A stretch of 64,000 nucleotides of DNA from Acetobacteraceae bacterium (GTDB taxonomy: Bacteria; Pseudomonadota; Alphaproteobacteria; Acetobacterales; Acetobacteraceae): positions 1 to 64,000 of the forward strand of contig JAIXWG010000038.1 of NCBI GenBank assembly GCA_027482245.1, in the 5' to 3' direction. The stretch's first letter is position 1; each line of letters begins with the position of its first letter. Below, piece by piece: positions 44,218 through 53,320 of this stretch. A program made the position numbers and the translations under genes. The notes below the pieces were generated by a model. That model saw only the letters and a list, made by a program, of their open reading frames with translations. It made no database searches and was not told where the DNA came from.

Positions 44218-45174
44218 ATGGTGACCAGGCGGGCATTGCTGGCGGTGGGCCTTGCGGCGCCAGCCCTGGCGCAGGAATCCTGGCCCGCCAGGCCCGTGCG
44301 CGTGATCGTCCCCTTCGCGGCCGGTGGCGGCGCGGACCTCGTCGCGCGGGCGGTGTCGGCCAAGCTGCAGGAACGGCTCGGCCGGCAATTCGTCATCGAC
44401 AACCGGCCGGGCGGCGCGGGGAACATCGGCACGGATGCGGCGGCCAAGGCGGCGCCGGATGGCTACACCCTGCTCGTCACCGGGCCGAGCCACGTGAACA
44501 ACGCCCATCTGTTCCGCAGCCTGCCCTTCGACCCGATCCGGGGCTTCGCGCCCGTCTCCCTGCTGACCTCCGCGCCCTATGTGCTGGTCGCCGACCCGGC
44601 GCTGCCGCTGCGGTCGCTCGCCGACCTCATCGCGGCGGCCAAGGCGCGGCCCGGGGCGCTGTCCTACGGCTCCGCCGGGAATGGCACGGCGGGGCACCTC
44701 GCGATGGAGATGATCAAGTCCCAGGCGGGGATCGACCTGGTGCACGTCCCCTATCGCGGCAGCCCCGCGGTGCTGACGGACATCATGGGCGGGCGCATCG
44801 CGGTGGCCTTCGACAATGTCCTGTCCTCCGCCCCCGGCATCGCGGCGGGGCAGCTGCGCGGGCTGGCGGTGAGCGGCGCGCGACGCGCCCCGGCGCTGCC
44901 GGACCTGCCGACCATCGCGGAGAGCGGGCTGCCGGGCTTCGACGTCACGGTCTGGCAGGGCGCGCTGTTCCCTGCGGGGACGGACCCCGCCATCGTCGCG
45001 CGGCTGGGCGCCGAACTCGGCCTCGCGATGCAGGCGCCGGATTTGCGGGCGCGGCTCTCGGAACTGGGTGCCGAGGCCATCGGCAGCCCGCCCGCCGATT
45101 TCGCGCGCTTCCTGGACCAGGAGATGCGAGTCTGGGGGGAAGCGATCCGGCAGACCGGCGCGCGGCTGGATTAA
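44218..45174 (+). CDS. Bug/TctC-family periplasmic solute-binding protein
   Basis: A 318-residue receptor: signal peptide MVTRRALLAVGLAAPALA, then SWPARPVRVIVPFAAGGGAD, DNRPGGAGNIGTD, PDGYTLLVTGPS, VHVPYRGSPAV and a C-terminal EMRVWGEAIRQTGA. ATG 44218 has a G-rich site upstream; frames open further back have no signal peptide at their start. Divergent from the molybdopterin subunit, with which it may share a substrate. Orphan as to TctAB. Confidence 0.92.
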   Translation: MVTRRALLAVGLAAPALAQESWPARPVRVIVPFAAGGGADLVARAVSAKLQERLGRQFVIDNRPGGAGNIGTDAAAKAAPDGYTLLVTGPSHVNNAHLFRSLPFDPIRGFAPVSLLTSAPYVLVADPALPLRSLADLIAAAKARPGALSYGSAGNGTAGHLAMEMIKSQAGIDLVHVPYRGSPAVLTDIMGGRIAVAFDNVLSSAPGIAAGQLRGLAVSGARRAPALPDLPTIAESGLPGFDVTVWQGALFPAGTDPAIVARLGAELGLAMQAPDLRARLSELGAEAIGSPPADFARFLDQEMRVWGEAIRQTGARLD

Positions 45175-45188
45175 GAGACGGCGCCCTT

Positions 45189-47620
45189 TCAGCCCGGCCG
45201 TCCCGCCAGGCCGATTCCGATGCGGGGCTGCCAATCCGCGACGAAGCGGGACAGGGGCGCGCGCAGCCGGCAGGCCAGTCCTTCGGGGTGCCATTCCGCC
45301 TGGATGGTGCCGCCGAGCTGACGGAGCGTCGCCTCCAGCACCCGTGACCCGAAGCCCAGCCGGCCGGGTGGGCCGGCCACGGGCGGACCGCCGGTCTCGA
45401 CCCAGTCCAGCAGCAGCACCCCGTCCCGCGCCTCCGCCGCCCAGGTGACGGCGACATGCCCGCCCGGCGCCGACAGCGCGCCATGCTTCGTGGCGTTGGT
45501 GGCCAGTTCGTGCAGCGCCATGGCCAGCGGCTGGGATGCCTCCGCCGAGATCTGCAGCACCGGTCCCTCCAGCGTCACGCGCGCCGGCCATTCGGCCTCC
45601 ACGGGGCCGATGAAGCCGGCCAGCTCGCCCTCCACCAGCAATCGCAGCTGGGTGCCGGTCCAGCCGCCTTCCGCCAGCAGGGTCTGCGCCCGGGCCAGCG
45701 CGTTGACCCGGCCCTCGATCGCGCGCGCGAAGGCGGGGGCATCGTCCTTCGGCGTCAGGCGCAGCGCCGCCTGCACCACCGCCAGCGCGTTCTTCGCACG
45801 GTGGTCCACCTCCCGCGCCAGCAGCGCCTGGCGTTCCTCCGCCCGGCGCCGGTCGGTGATGTCCTGCACGGCGGCGACGGCCCGCATGGCCTGTCCCGCC
45901 ACGCCCGGCAGCAGGGCGATGGAGGCGATGACCCAGCGCAGGCTGCCATCGCAGTGCAGCAGCCGCGTCTCCACGCGCCAGGGCCGCCCCTCCTCCAGCG
46001 CTTCGCGGAAGCCGGCGGCATTGGCGGCGCGGTCGTCGGGATGGATGAGGTCGAGCAGGGTGAAGCCCCCGGCCAGTTCCGCCTCCTCCCGCCCGACGAT
46101 CTGGCAGAAGCCGCGATTGGCGCGGATGAAGCGCAGCGTGGCGGCCTCGGCCAGCACCTTGCCGACCACCGAATTCTCGAAGATGGCGCGGAATTCCGCG
46201 GCGCTGGCGGCCAGCGCGTCGGCCGCGGCCCTCGCCGCCGTGACATCGATGTTCACGGCCACGAAGCGGCCGGCGGAGGACCGCCCGCTGGCGCGGATCC
46301 AGCGCTGCTCCCCGGTATCGGCGCGGCGGATGCGGAAATGGTCGTCATGGCTGCCGCCCGTCGCGATCGCGTCCCGCAGGGTGGCGGCGGCACGGTCCCG
46401 GTCATCGGGATGCAGGCAGGCGACCCAGGCGTCCCAGCCGAAGCCATGCGGCGCCGCGCTGGCGGGCAGGCCGTAGATCCGCGCCTGGGAGGCGCTGGCC
46501 ACCGCGCGGCCGGCCGCGGCGTCCAGTTCCCAGATGCCGACCTGGCCCGCATCCTGCGCCAGGCGCAGCCGCTCCGCACTGGCGGCGAGGGAGGATGCGA
46601 CCTGGTCGAGTTCGCGGATGCCGGTGCGGGCGGGTGCCGGCGTGGCGCCGATCTCCGCCGCCGCGCGGCCGAGGGCGCGGATCGGCCGCGCCAGGCGGCG
46701 GCCGAACAGCACCGCCGCGGCGATGGAGGCCGCGACCGCCAGCAGCCCCACCATGCCGAGGACGAGGGCGGAACGGCGCATCGGCGCGTCCATCACCGCC
46801 TCCGGCACGCCGACCGCAACGCGCCAGCCCCAGCCGGGCAGGCGCGCATAGGCCCCCCAGACCGGGACGCCCGCGACGTTCACGCTGCGGACCGTGCCTT
46901 CCGGCGCCTCGGCGCTGGCCCGCAGCGCCGCATTGGCCTGGCTGCCGACGTAGCGGTCATGGTCGGGCCAGCGCGCGACGATGTGGTCCGTGCGGTCGAG
47001 GATCGAGACGCCCCAGCCCGCGGGCAGCCGGTTTCCCTCGAGCATGGTGGCCAGCTGCTGCGCCGCACCGCGACGTTGAGGGCGAAGGCGACCTCCCCGC
47101 CCTGCATCACCGGCGCGTCCAGCAGCACATAGGGCTGCGGGTCGGTGGTGCCGGTGTAGAGGTCGGAGACGCAGGCAGCGCGGGTGCGGAAGACGCAGGC
47201 ATCCGCCGCCAGCACGACCGGGGAGGAGGTGACGGGCAGCGGCGTGCCGAAGGGGAACAGCGTGTTGACGAGGTGCTGGCCCGTGCGGTCGCGCATGACG
47301 ATGGCGCCGCCTTCCGGCACGATCCGCAGCGCCTGGTCGTGGAAGCGCCGCAGGTCTCCATCCGCCAGCGCCGGGGAGGTCGCGAGCGCCTGCAGCATGC
47401 CGCCGAGCCCCGCCAGCGTGCGGTCCAACTCCAGCGCCAGGTTGCGCGCGACGAGGATGGTCTGCTGCTGCGCCTCTCGCCGCCCGGCCTGCAGCGTCGT
47501 CCAGGCGACGACGCCGAGCAGACACCACAGCGGGATGACGATCGACAGCGCGAAAAGGGCGAGATGGGCCCAGATGGGGCGCGCGCGACGTTCCCCGCTG
47601 GCCGCGGCCGATGTCACCAA
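45189..47620 (-). pseudogene. HWE-family sensor histidine kinase, interrupted by a frameshift
   Basis: Two overlapping frames together make one kinase. Bases 47620 to about 47065 encode a signal-anchor (WAHLALFALSIVIPLWCLL) and the start of a CACHE-type periplasmic sensor, ending ...GEVAFALNVAVRR. The rest (QQLATMLEGNRL onward) continues in another frame to the stop at 45189: end of sensor, second TM (LVLGMVGLLAVAASIAAAVLF), two PAS domains (RIYGLPASA and AIFENSVVGKV), then an HWE kinase domain with EVDHRAKNALAVVQ (His near 45805) and HELATNATKHGALS. One missing base near 47060-47066 would restore the frame. It may be a true mutation or an assembly error. No response regulator is adjacent. 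Confidence 0.8.
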
Positions 47621-47726
47621 AACTGTCGTGCCTCACGCGGAACTTGTCGCCGGAAAGATTATTTCTCACATCCCGGGCAGGGTCGAGCGCGTAGTGGGCA
47701 GGTCGCGGCGTTTTGACCCGGCAGCG

Positions 47727-48692
47727 TCAATCCGGCCTGATGTTCCCGCGCCGCACCACCTCGCCCCATTTTGCGATCTCGGCGCGCTGGAAGCTGGCGA
47801 AATCCTCGGACGTGCTGCCGACCAGGTCGAGCCCGAGCGCCGCCGAGCGTTCCGCCACCTCCGGCACCTTCAGGGCGGCGTCGATCTCCGCCTGCAGGCG
47901 GGTGACGATGGGCCCGGGCGTGCCGGCGCGGAGCGTCATGCCGTACCAGTTCACGACCTCGTACCCCGGCACCGTCGCCGCCACGGGCGGCACGCCGGGC
48001 AGCGAGGCCATGGCGCGCGGCCCCGTGACGCCGATGGCGCGCACGCGGCCGGAGGCGATGTGCGGCTGCGCGATGGCCAGCGCGTCGAACATGAACTGGC
48101 ACTGCCCGGCGATGACGTCCGTGAAGGCCGGCGCGCTGCCGCGATAGGGGACGTGGATCGTCCGGATCCCCGCCTGCGCGTTCAGCAACTCGCCCGAGAG
48201 GTGCGGCAGCCCGCCATTGCCGGAGGAGGCGTAGTTCAGCGTGTCGGGCCGCGCCTTGGCCAGCGCGATGAACTCCGCCACGTCCCGCGCCGCGACGCCG
48301 GGATTCACCACCATGACGAAGGGCAGCGACGCGACGAGGGACAGCGGCGCCATGTCCCGCAGCAGGTCGAAGCCGGCATTGGGGTAGAGCCCCGCATTGA
48401 CGGCGAGGTTGCCGGTGGTGCCGAAGAAGATCGTGTGGCCATCGGGCTCCGCGCCCAGCACCGCCTGCGTCGCGACCAGGCCATTGGCGCCGGGGCGGTT
48501 TTCCACCACCACGGGCTGGCCGAGCCTGGCGCCCATATGCGGCGCCATGAGACGGGCCAGGATGTCGATGCCGCCGCCCGGCGGGAAGCCGATGACGATG
48601 CGCAGCGGCCGCTGCGGGAAGCCCGGCTGCGCCAGCGCGGGCGCGGCGAGCAGGACAGGCGCGGCCAGCATGGCCCGTCGCGAGAACCTCAT
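47727..48692 (-). CDS. Bug/TctC-family periplasmic solute-binding protein
   Basis: A 321-residue receptor with signal peptide [21 protein letters not shown] and the landmarks FPQRPLRIVIGFPPGGGID, VENRPGANGLVA, PDGHTIFFGTTG and IHVPYRGSAPAF. Start 48692 is preceded by ggaggagac; the open frame further upstream is leader sequence. It is divergent from the BNR-repeat gene cluster at 48794, with a 101-base shared promoter region, so it may be co-regulated with it. Confidence 0.92.
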   Translation of the reverse strand: MRFSRRAMLAAPVLLAAPALAQPGFPQRPLRIVIGFPPGGGIDILARLMAPHMGARLGQPVVVENRPGANGLVATQAVLGAEPDGHTIFFGTTGNLAVNAGLYPNAGFDLLRDMAPLSLVASLPFVMVVNPGVAARDVAEFIALAKARPDTLNYASSGNGGLPHLSGELLNAQAGIRTIHVPYRGSAPAFTDVIAGQCQFMFDALAIAQPHIASGRVRAIGVTGPRAMASLPGVPPVAATVPGYEVVNWYGMTLRAGTPGPIVTRLQAEIDAALKVPEVAERSAALGLDLVGSTSEDFASFQRAEIAKWGEVVRRGNIRPD

Positions 48693-48793
48693 GGCGTCTC
48701 CTCCGCGCGGGGGCTTGCCCGCCTTGACATTGTTTTTCGTATGGTGGGATTGATTCGCCCCAAGGGTCAAGCACGACCCGTGCGGAGGAACGC

Positions 48794-49876
48794 TTGGCCG
48801 CCAAACACCTCTATGCCGGCACGGCCGGCCATTCGGCCTGGTTCAGCGACGACCTCGGCCGCAGCTGGGTGCATCCGAACAGCCATTCGGGGATGTACCT
48901 GGAAGCCCGCGTCTGGGGCTTCGCGGCGCATCCCGCGACGCCGGAGAGGATGTTCGCCGCGACCGACATGGGTGTCTATCGCTGGGACGAGGTGACGGCG
49001 CGATTCACGCGGCTGCCGATGTTTGAAGACGGGGGGCCGATGGAGGATGTCTGGGCCATCGCCATCGACCCGGACAACCCGGATGTGCTGGTGGCGGGCA
49101 CGCGGCCGGCGGGGTTCTGGCGATCGACCGATGCGGGGGAGCATTGGGTGAAGACCGCCGCCCCCGGCATCGCGGAATTCTCCACGCAGAACATGGGGCC
49201 GACGCGGGTCACGCAGATCCTCTTCGATCCGGTGGATGACGGCACGGTCTGGGCCTCCGTCGAGATCGGCAGCATCTTCGTCAGTCGCGACCGCGGGCTG
49301 ACCTGGGCGGAACGGGGGAACGGGCTGGTTTCGGGCGACGTGCATGGGCTGGCGGTGATCCCGCTGCCGGGCGGCGGCAAGGCGATGCTGGCGACGACGA
49401 ATCGCGGGCTGCATCGCAGCGAGGATGATGGCGCCAATTGGGTGGTGCAGGATCTGCCGACGCCCTGGCCCTATACCCGCGGCGTGACGCCGCGCGCGGA
49501 TGGCTCGGGCGTGGTGTTCCTGGGTAGCGGCAACGGCCCGCCGGGGAATGACGGCTTCCTGCTGCGCTCGCGCGACCATGGGAAGACATGGGAGGATGCG
49601 GGCCTGCCCGGCGCGGTGAACAGCACGGTCTGGTGCATTGCCGCCGACGCCGCCGATCCGATGTTTCTGCTGTGCTGCACCAATCTCGGCGAGGTCTTCC
49701 GCAGCACGGATGGCGGGGAAAGCTGGGAGAGGCTGCCGCACCAGTTCGGCGAACTCCGCGCGCTGCTGTGGCGCAGCCTGCCGGACGGCATCCGCCAGCA
49801 GCCCCATTCCATCACCCGCCCGGTGCAGACCGCGGCGGAACTCAACCACCCCATGGCGAGGCAGCACGCGGCATGA
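48794..49876 (+). CDS. BNR/sialidase-fold repeat protein
   Basis: A 360-residue beta-propeller-like protein with repeated Asp-box motifs (S-x-D-x-G-x-x-W): SDDLGRSWVHPN, STDAGEHWVKTA, SRDRGLTWAERG, SEDDGANWVVQD, SRDHGKTWEDAG and STDGGESWERLP. There is no signal peptide. The fold occurs in sialidases, Vps10 and photosystem assembly proteins; no sialidase Arg triad was identified, so no activity is assigned. The start is TTG at 48794, 4 bases after ggaggaa. Its stop overlaps the next gene's ATG, making it first in a four-gene operon. Confidence 0.82.
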   Translation: MAAKHLYAGTAGHSAWFSDDLGRSWVHPNSHSGMYLEARVWGFAAHPATPERMFAATDMGVYRWDEVTARFTRLPMFEDGGPMEDVWAIAIDPDNPDVLVAGTRPAGFWRSTDAGEHWVKTAAPGIAEFSTQNMGPTRVTQILFDPVDDGTVWASVEIGSIFVSRDRGLTWAERGNGLVSGDVHGLAVIPLPGGGKAMLATTNRGLHRSEDDGANWVVQDLPTPWPYTRGVTPRADGSGVVFLGSGNGPPGNDGFLLRSRDHGKTWEDAGLPGAVNSTVWCIAADAADPMFLLCCTNLGEVFRSTDGGESWERLPHQFGELRALLWRSLPDGIRQQPHSITRPVQTAAELNHPMARQHAA

Positions 49877-50433
49877 ACGAGGTCCGGTTTCCCGCCATCC
49901 CGGCGGACCAGATGAACGATGCGCAGAAGGAGGTCGTGGCCGCGATCGCCGGCGGGCCGCGCGGCAGCGTGCGCGGGCCCTTCCTGGCGCTGCTGCACAA
50001 CCCCCAGCTTGCCATGCGCGTGCAGGCGCTGGGCGAGCATCTCCGCTTCGGCACGGGCATCACGCAGTCGCTGGTGGAGTTGCTGATCCTGGTGACGGCG
50101 CGGAAGTGGACCTGCCAGTACGAGTGGTTCGCCCATGCCCGCATCGCCCGCGGCGAGGGCCTGCCGGAGCCGATCATCGAGGCCATCGCGAAGGGCCAGC
50201 GCCCTACTGACATGGATGACGACCAGGCGCTGGTGCATGACTTCGCCGTGGCGGTCCACAGGGATGGCACGCCGCCGGATGCGCTCTACGAGCAGGCGGT
50301 GGCGCGCTTCGGCCGGGCCGGGGTGCTCGATCTGCTGGCGCTCTGCGGCTACTACACGATGCTGGCGATGGTGCTGAACACGGCGCGGCCGCCGCTGCCG
50401 GATGGCACGCCCGATCCGCTGGGGGCGATCTGA
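49873..50433 (+). CDS. Carboxymuconolactone decarboxylase-like protein
   Basis: A 186-residue all-helical AhpD/CMD-fold protein. The core is ELLILVTARKWTCQYEWFAHARIARGEG (about 75-100), with Cys83 and His90 at the usual positions, followed by ALYEQAVARFGRAGVLDLLALCGYYTMLAMVLN. Members decarboxylate 4-carboxymuconolactone or act as peroxidases. In this operon, with a maleate-isomerase-like enzyme and a cupin, a step in ring-cleavage-product or dicarboxylate metabolism is plausible. It overlaps both neighbours by a few bases. Confidence 0.85.
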   Translation: MNEVRFPAIPADQMNDAQKEVVAAIAGGPRGSVRGPFLALLHNPQLAMRVQALGEHLRFGTGITQSLVELLILVTARKWTCQYEWFAHARIARGEGLPEPIIEAIAKGQRPTDMDDDQALVHDFAVAVHRDGTPPDALYEQAVARFGRAGVLDLLALCGYYTMLAMVLNTARPPLPDGTPDPLGAI

Positions 50434-51107
50434 TGCCGCGCCCGCTGCGCGTCGGCCTGATGGTGCCGGTCAACAACACGACGATGGAGGGCGAGCTGGC
50501 GGCCTGGCTGCCGCCGGGATCGACCGTGACGCGCGTGGGGATTCCGCGCGGCGCGGGGCTGCTGACGCGGGAGACGATGCCCGCCTACCGCGATGCCGCG
50601 GTGGCGCTGGCCGCGCAGCATTTCTCCAGCGCGACGCATGATATCCTCGCCTATGGCTGCACCGCGGCGGGCTTCATCAGCGGGCCGAGGGGCGATGCCG
50701 AATTGCAGGCGGAGCTGTCGCGCGTGACGGGGCTGCCGGTGGTGACGACGGCCCGCGCCATGGTGGTGGCGCTGCAGGCGGCGGGGGCGAAGCGCATCGC
50801 CGTCGTCACGCCCTACCAGGACGCGGTGAACGACCAGCTGACCGATTTCCTGGCCGATGGCGGGATCGCGGTGGAGCGGCTGGCGACCTTCCGCGCGCCC
50901 GATGTCAACGCGCTCGGCCGCATCACGGCGGAGGAGGTGCGGGGCCTGGCGGAGGCGACGATGGGGCAGGATTGCGATGCCCTCTTCATCGGCTGCTCCC
51001 AGCTGCCGACGAAGGCGGTGCTGGCGGGCCTGGCCGCGAAGTTCCACCGCCCCGCCCTCTCCTCCATCCAGGCCACGGCCTGGGATGCGCGGCGCGTCGC
51101 GGCATGA
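50433..51107 (+). CDS. Asp/Glu racemase-superfamily enzyme, maleate isomerase-like
   Basis: A 224-residue two-domain enzyme with the two catalytic cysteines of the superfamily: Cys76 in AYGCTAAGF and Cys188 in FIGCSQLPTKA. The N-terminal VPVNNTTMEGEL resembles the substrate-binding loop of maleate cis-trans isomerases. Arylmalonate decarboxylase and hydantoin racemase are the alternatives. It lies in a tightly coupled operon between the CMD-like protein and a cupin. Confidence 0.85.
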   Translation: MPRPLRVGLMVPVNNTTMEGELAAWLPPGSTVTRVGIPRGAGLLTRETMPAYRDAAVALAAQHFSSATHDILAYGCTAAGFISGPRGDAELQAELSRVTGLPVVTTARAMVVALQAAGAKRIAVVTPYQDAVNDQLTDFLADGGIAVERLATFRAPDVNALGRITAEEVRGLAEATMGQDCDALFIGCSQLPTKAVLAGLAAKFHRPALSSIQATAWDARRVAA

Positions 51108-51469
51108 GTGTCGCAACGGAAGCCGTGCTGCGCGAACTCGCGGAAGTGCTGTGGGAGGAAAGCCCCGGCCACCACGGCGGCGCGCTGTCGAAGATTCTCG
51201 TGGCCGCGGGGGAGGGCGGGTCGCGGGTGATCGACTACCGCATCTCCTCCTACGAGCCACGCGCGCATGTCGCGCTGCACGCCCATGAGGCGAAGGAGCA
51301 GATCTACCACTTCATCGAGGGTGAGGGCCTGCTGACCATCGGCGATCGCAAGGTCGTGGTGCGCAGGAACAGCTACGTCTTCATCCCGCCGACCGTGCCG
51401 CATGCCCTGCACAATACGGGCCTCGGCAACCTGGTCTTCCTGGTGATCACGGCGCCGGTGGCGGTGTAG
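51104..51469 (+). CDS. Cupin-domain protein
   Basis: A 121-residue single-domain cupin. Motif 1 is ALHAHEAKEQIYHFIEGEGLLTIGD (two His and a Glu as metal ligands) and motif 2 is YVFIPPTVPHALHNTG (third His). Such small cupins are metal-dependent isomerases, decarboxylases or ligand-binding proteins. It overlaps the upstream gene (ATGA) and ends 2 bases from the convergent IclR gene, closing the operon. Confidence 0.87.
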   Translation: MSVATEAVLRELAEVLWEESPGHHGGALSKILVAAGEGGSRVIDYRISSYEPRAHVALHAHEAKEQIYHFIEGEGLLTIGDRKVVVRRNSYVFIPPTVPHALHNTGLGNLVFLVITAPVAV

Positions 51470-51470
51470 A

Positions 51471-52283
51471 TCACCCGACCGCGCGGGCGGGCAGGGCGGC
51501 GACGGGCTGCTGTTCCGCGATGGCGTCGCAGGCTTCCCGCGCCGCCTGCATCACGCGTTCCGCCAGCAGGGGCCGCGTGGCGGTAGGGGCATTCGCGATG
51601 GGCGCGGCGATGCCGATGCTGCCCAGCACGCCGCGATCCGCGTTGAACAGCGGTGCCGCGATGCCGATGATGCCCGGCATGAATTCCGACTGCGTCACGC
51701 AATGCCCGGCATCGCGGATGGCGCGCAGCGTCGCCCGGAAGCTCTCCCAATCCGCCCCCAGCCCGGCGGCGGCGATGGTGCTGCGGTGACGGCCGAACAG
51801 GGCGCGCAGCTGGTGCGGCGGCAGGTGGGCCAGGATCACCTTGCTCGCCGCGCCGGCAAAGAGCGGCCGGCGCATGCCGCGGCTGAACAGCCCCTCCGGC
51901 GCGCCGGGGGCGGGGGCATCGCCCACGCACATCACCGTGTCGCTGAACAGCAGGCAGAGCAGGCCGGTATGCCCCGTCTCCGCCGCCAGGCGCTGCATGG
52001 GCGGCGCGCCGCCGGCCGTGACGGGGTCGCAGAACCGCATCGTCCGGTCGAGTTCGATGATCCGGGGCCCCAGCATCCAGGCGCCGCCCGCCACCGGCGT
52101 CAACAGCCCCGCCGCCTGCAGCGCCTTGATGTAGCGGTAGCAGGTGGAGCGGGAGGTGCCGGAATGGCGGATCAGCGCCTCCGTCGACCAGGCGGGGGCG
52201 GTGGTGGTGAAGACGTCGAGCAGGCCCAGCATCTTCTCGAGGCTGCTGGCGCTGCGCGCGTCTTCCGAAGGAAATCCCGTCAT
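51471..52283 (-). CDS. IclR-family transcriptional regulator
   Basis: A 270-residue regulator. The N-terminal winged helix (residues about 15-75) contains SLEKMLGLLDVFTTTAPAWSTEALIRHSGTSRSTCYRYI, and the C-terminal effector domain includes GHTGLLCLLFSDTVMCVG and GIIGIAAPLFNADRGVLGSIGIAAP. ATG 52283 is preferred to a TTG at 52292. It lies between two plus-strand catabolic blocks with only 20 bases to the next divergent gene, so it very probably controls one or both. Confidence 0.92.
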   Translation of the reverse strand: MTGFPSEDARSASSLEKMLGLLDVFTTTAPAWSTEALIRHSGTSRSTCYRYIKALQAAGLLTPVAGGAWMLGPRIIELDRTMRFCDPVTAGGAPPMQRLAAETGHTGLLCLLFSDTVMCVGDAPAPGAPEGLFSRGMRRPLFAGAASKVILAHLPPHQLRALFGRHRSTIAAAGLGADWESFRATLRAIRDAGHCVTQSEFMPGIIGIAAPLFNADRGVLGSIGIAAPIANAPTATRPLLAERVMQAAREACDAIAEQQPVAALPARAVG

Positions 52284-52303
52284 GCTGGACAATCCAATGG
52301 GGC

Positions 52304-53320
52304 GTGGATAGCGTCGGCCCGGATGGGGGAGGAAACGACCATTTTGGCGAAGCGTATAGCGTGGCCGCGCGAATCCGCGCAGGGGCAGGCTTCCCGGTGG
52401 TGGTAGCGGGCCGGCTGACCATCCTCTCGGCCGCCGAACGCCCCTATTGCGCGGCGCTGCTGGCGGGCTTCGCGGCCCGGCATCCCGGCGTGGAGGTCGA
52501 TTTCGTCTTCGGCATCTCGACCGCGCTGCACCAGCGCTACCTGGCCGAACACGCGGCGGGGGGCGCCATGGCGGACCTCTACTGGTCGTCCGCCATGGAC
52601 CAGCTGATGGGCCTGGTGCTGGAGGGTCATGCGCAGCCCCATGGCGTGTCCCACGCCTTGCCCGCGGGCTGTGACTGGCGCGGCCTGGCGCTGGCGACGA
52701 CGCGGGAGCCCGTCTTCACGCTGATGCGCGGGCCGCTCGCCCCGGCCGGCACCTTCGGGGAGATCGCGGCGCTGATCGCCGCCGACCCCGCCCGCTTCGC
52801 CGGCCAGGTCGCCATGCCGGATATCGAGGCGAATGGCCTTGGCTTCCTGGCCCTGCTGGAGGCCAGCCTGAACGATCCGGGGTTCGAGGCCGGGCTGGGG
52901 GCGCTGGAATCCTGCCGGCCCGCCCTGGGCGGCTCCGCGCCCGCTTTGGTGAACCATGGCGGGCAGATCGCGGTCCATGTGCTGGGCGCCTATGCGCTGC
53001 GGGCGGAAGCCGCGGGCCAGGCGCGGATCGCGCCATCCGCCGCGCCCGCGCCGGCCGTGGCGCGGCTGGCCTTCATCCCTCGGCGTGCCGCCAACCCGGA
53101 AGCCGCGAGCGCCTTCCTGGCGCATCTGGTGTCGCCGGACGGCCAGGCGGCGCTGGCGGAGGGTGGGTTCTGGCCCGTCACGCAGCCGCCGCCGCGGCCC
53201 ATCGCGCCGATCGCGCTGGATGATGCATTTCCGCGCCTGCTGGACCCTGCCCGCCGAAGCGCCCTGCTGGCACGCTGGCGGGACGCCGTCGGGCGCCAAC
53301 CGGGAGGAACAACCGCATGA
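52304..53320 (+). CDS. Extracellular solute-binding protein (iron/2-aminoethylphosphonate ABC type) lacking a clear signal peptide
   Basis: A 338-residue periplasmic-binding-protein fold of the AfuA type: LTILSAAERPYCAALLAGFAARHPGVEVDFVFG, ADLYWSSAMDQLMGL and AFLAHLVSPDGQAALAEGGFWPV. Unusually, no hydrophobic leader is visible before the first strand. The start is uncertain: GTG 52304 is used, and GTG 52361 or 52394 are possible. Its stop overlaps the ATG of the Bug gene at 53317, pairing two receptors of different transporter classes. No permease or ATPase is near. Confidence 0.78.
   Translation: MDSVGPDGGGNDHFGEAYSVAARIRAGAGFPVVVAGRLTILSAAERPYCAALLAGFAARHPGVEVDFVFGISTALHQRYLAEHAAGGAMADLYWSSAMDQLMGLVLEGHAQPHGVSHALPAGCDWRGLALATTREPVFTLMRGPLAPAGTFGEIAALIAADPARFAGQVAMPDIEANGLGFLALLEASLNDPGFEAGLGALESCRPALGGSAPALVNHGGQIAVHVLGAYALRAEAAGQARIAPSAAPAPAVARLAFIPRRAANPEAASAFLAHLVSPDGQAALAEGGFWPVTQPPPRPIAPIALDDAFPRLLDPARRSALLARWRDAVGRQPGGTTA

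Noticed and set aside
48724..48752. Perfect TTGACA as a sigma-70 promoter for the BNR operon
   Set aside because: No acceptable -10 hexamer is found 16-18 bases downstream (gggatt, ggattg, gattga), so no promoter was called.
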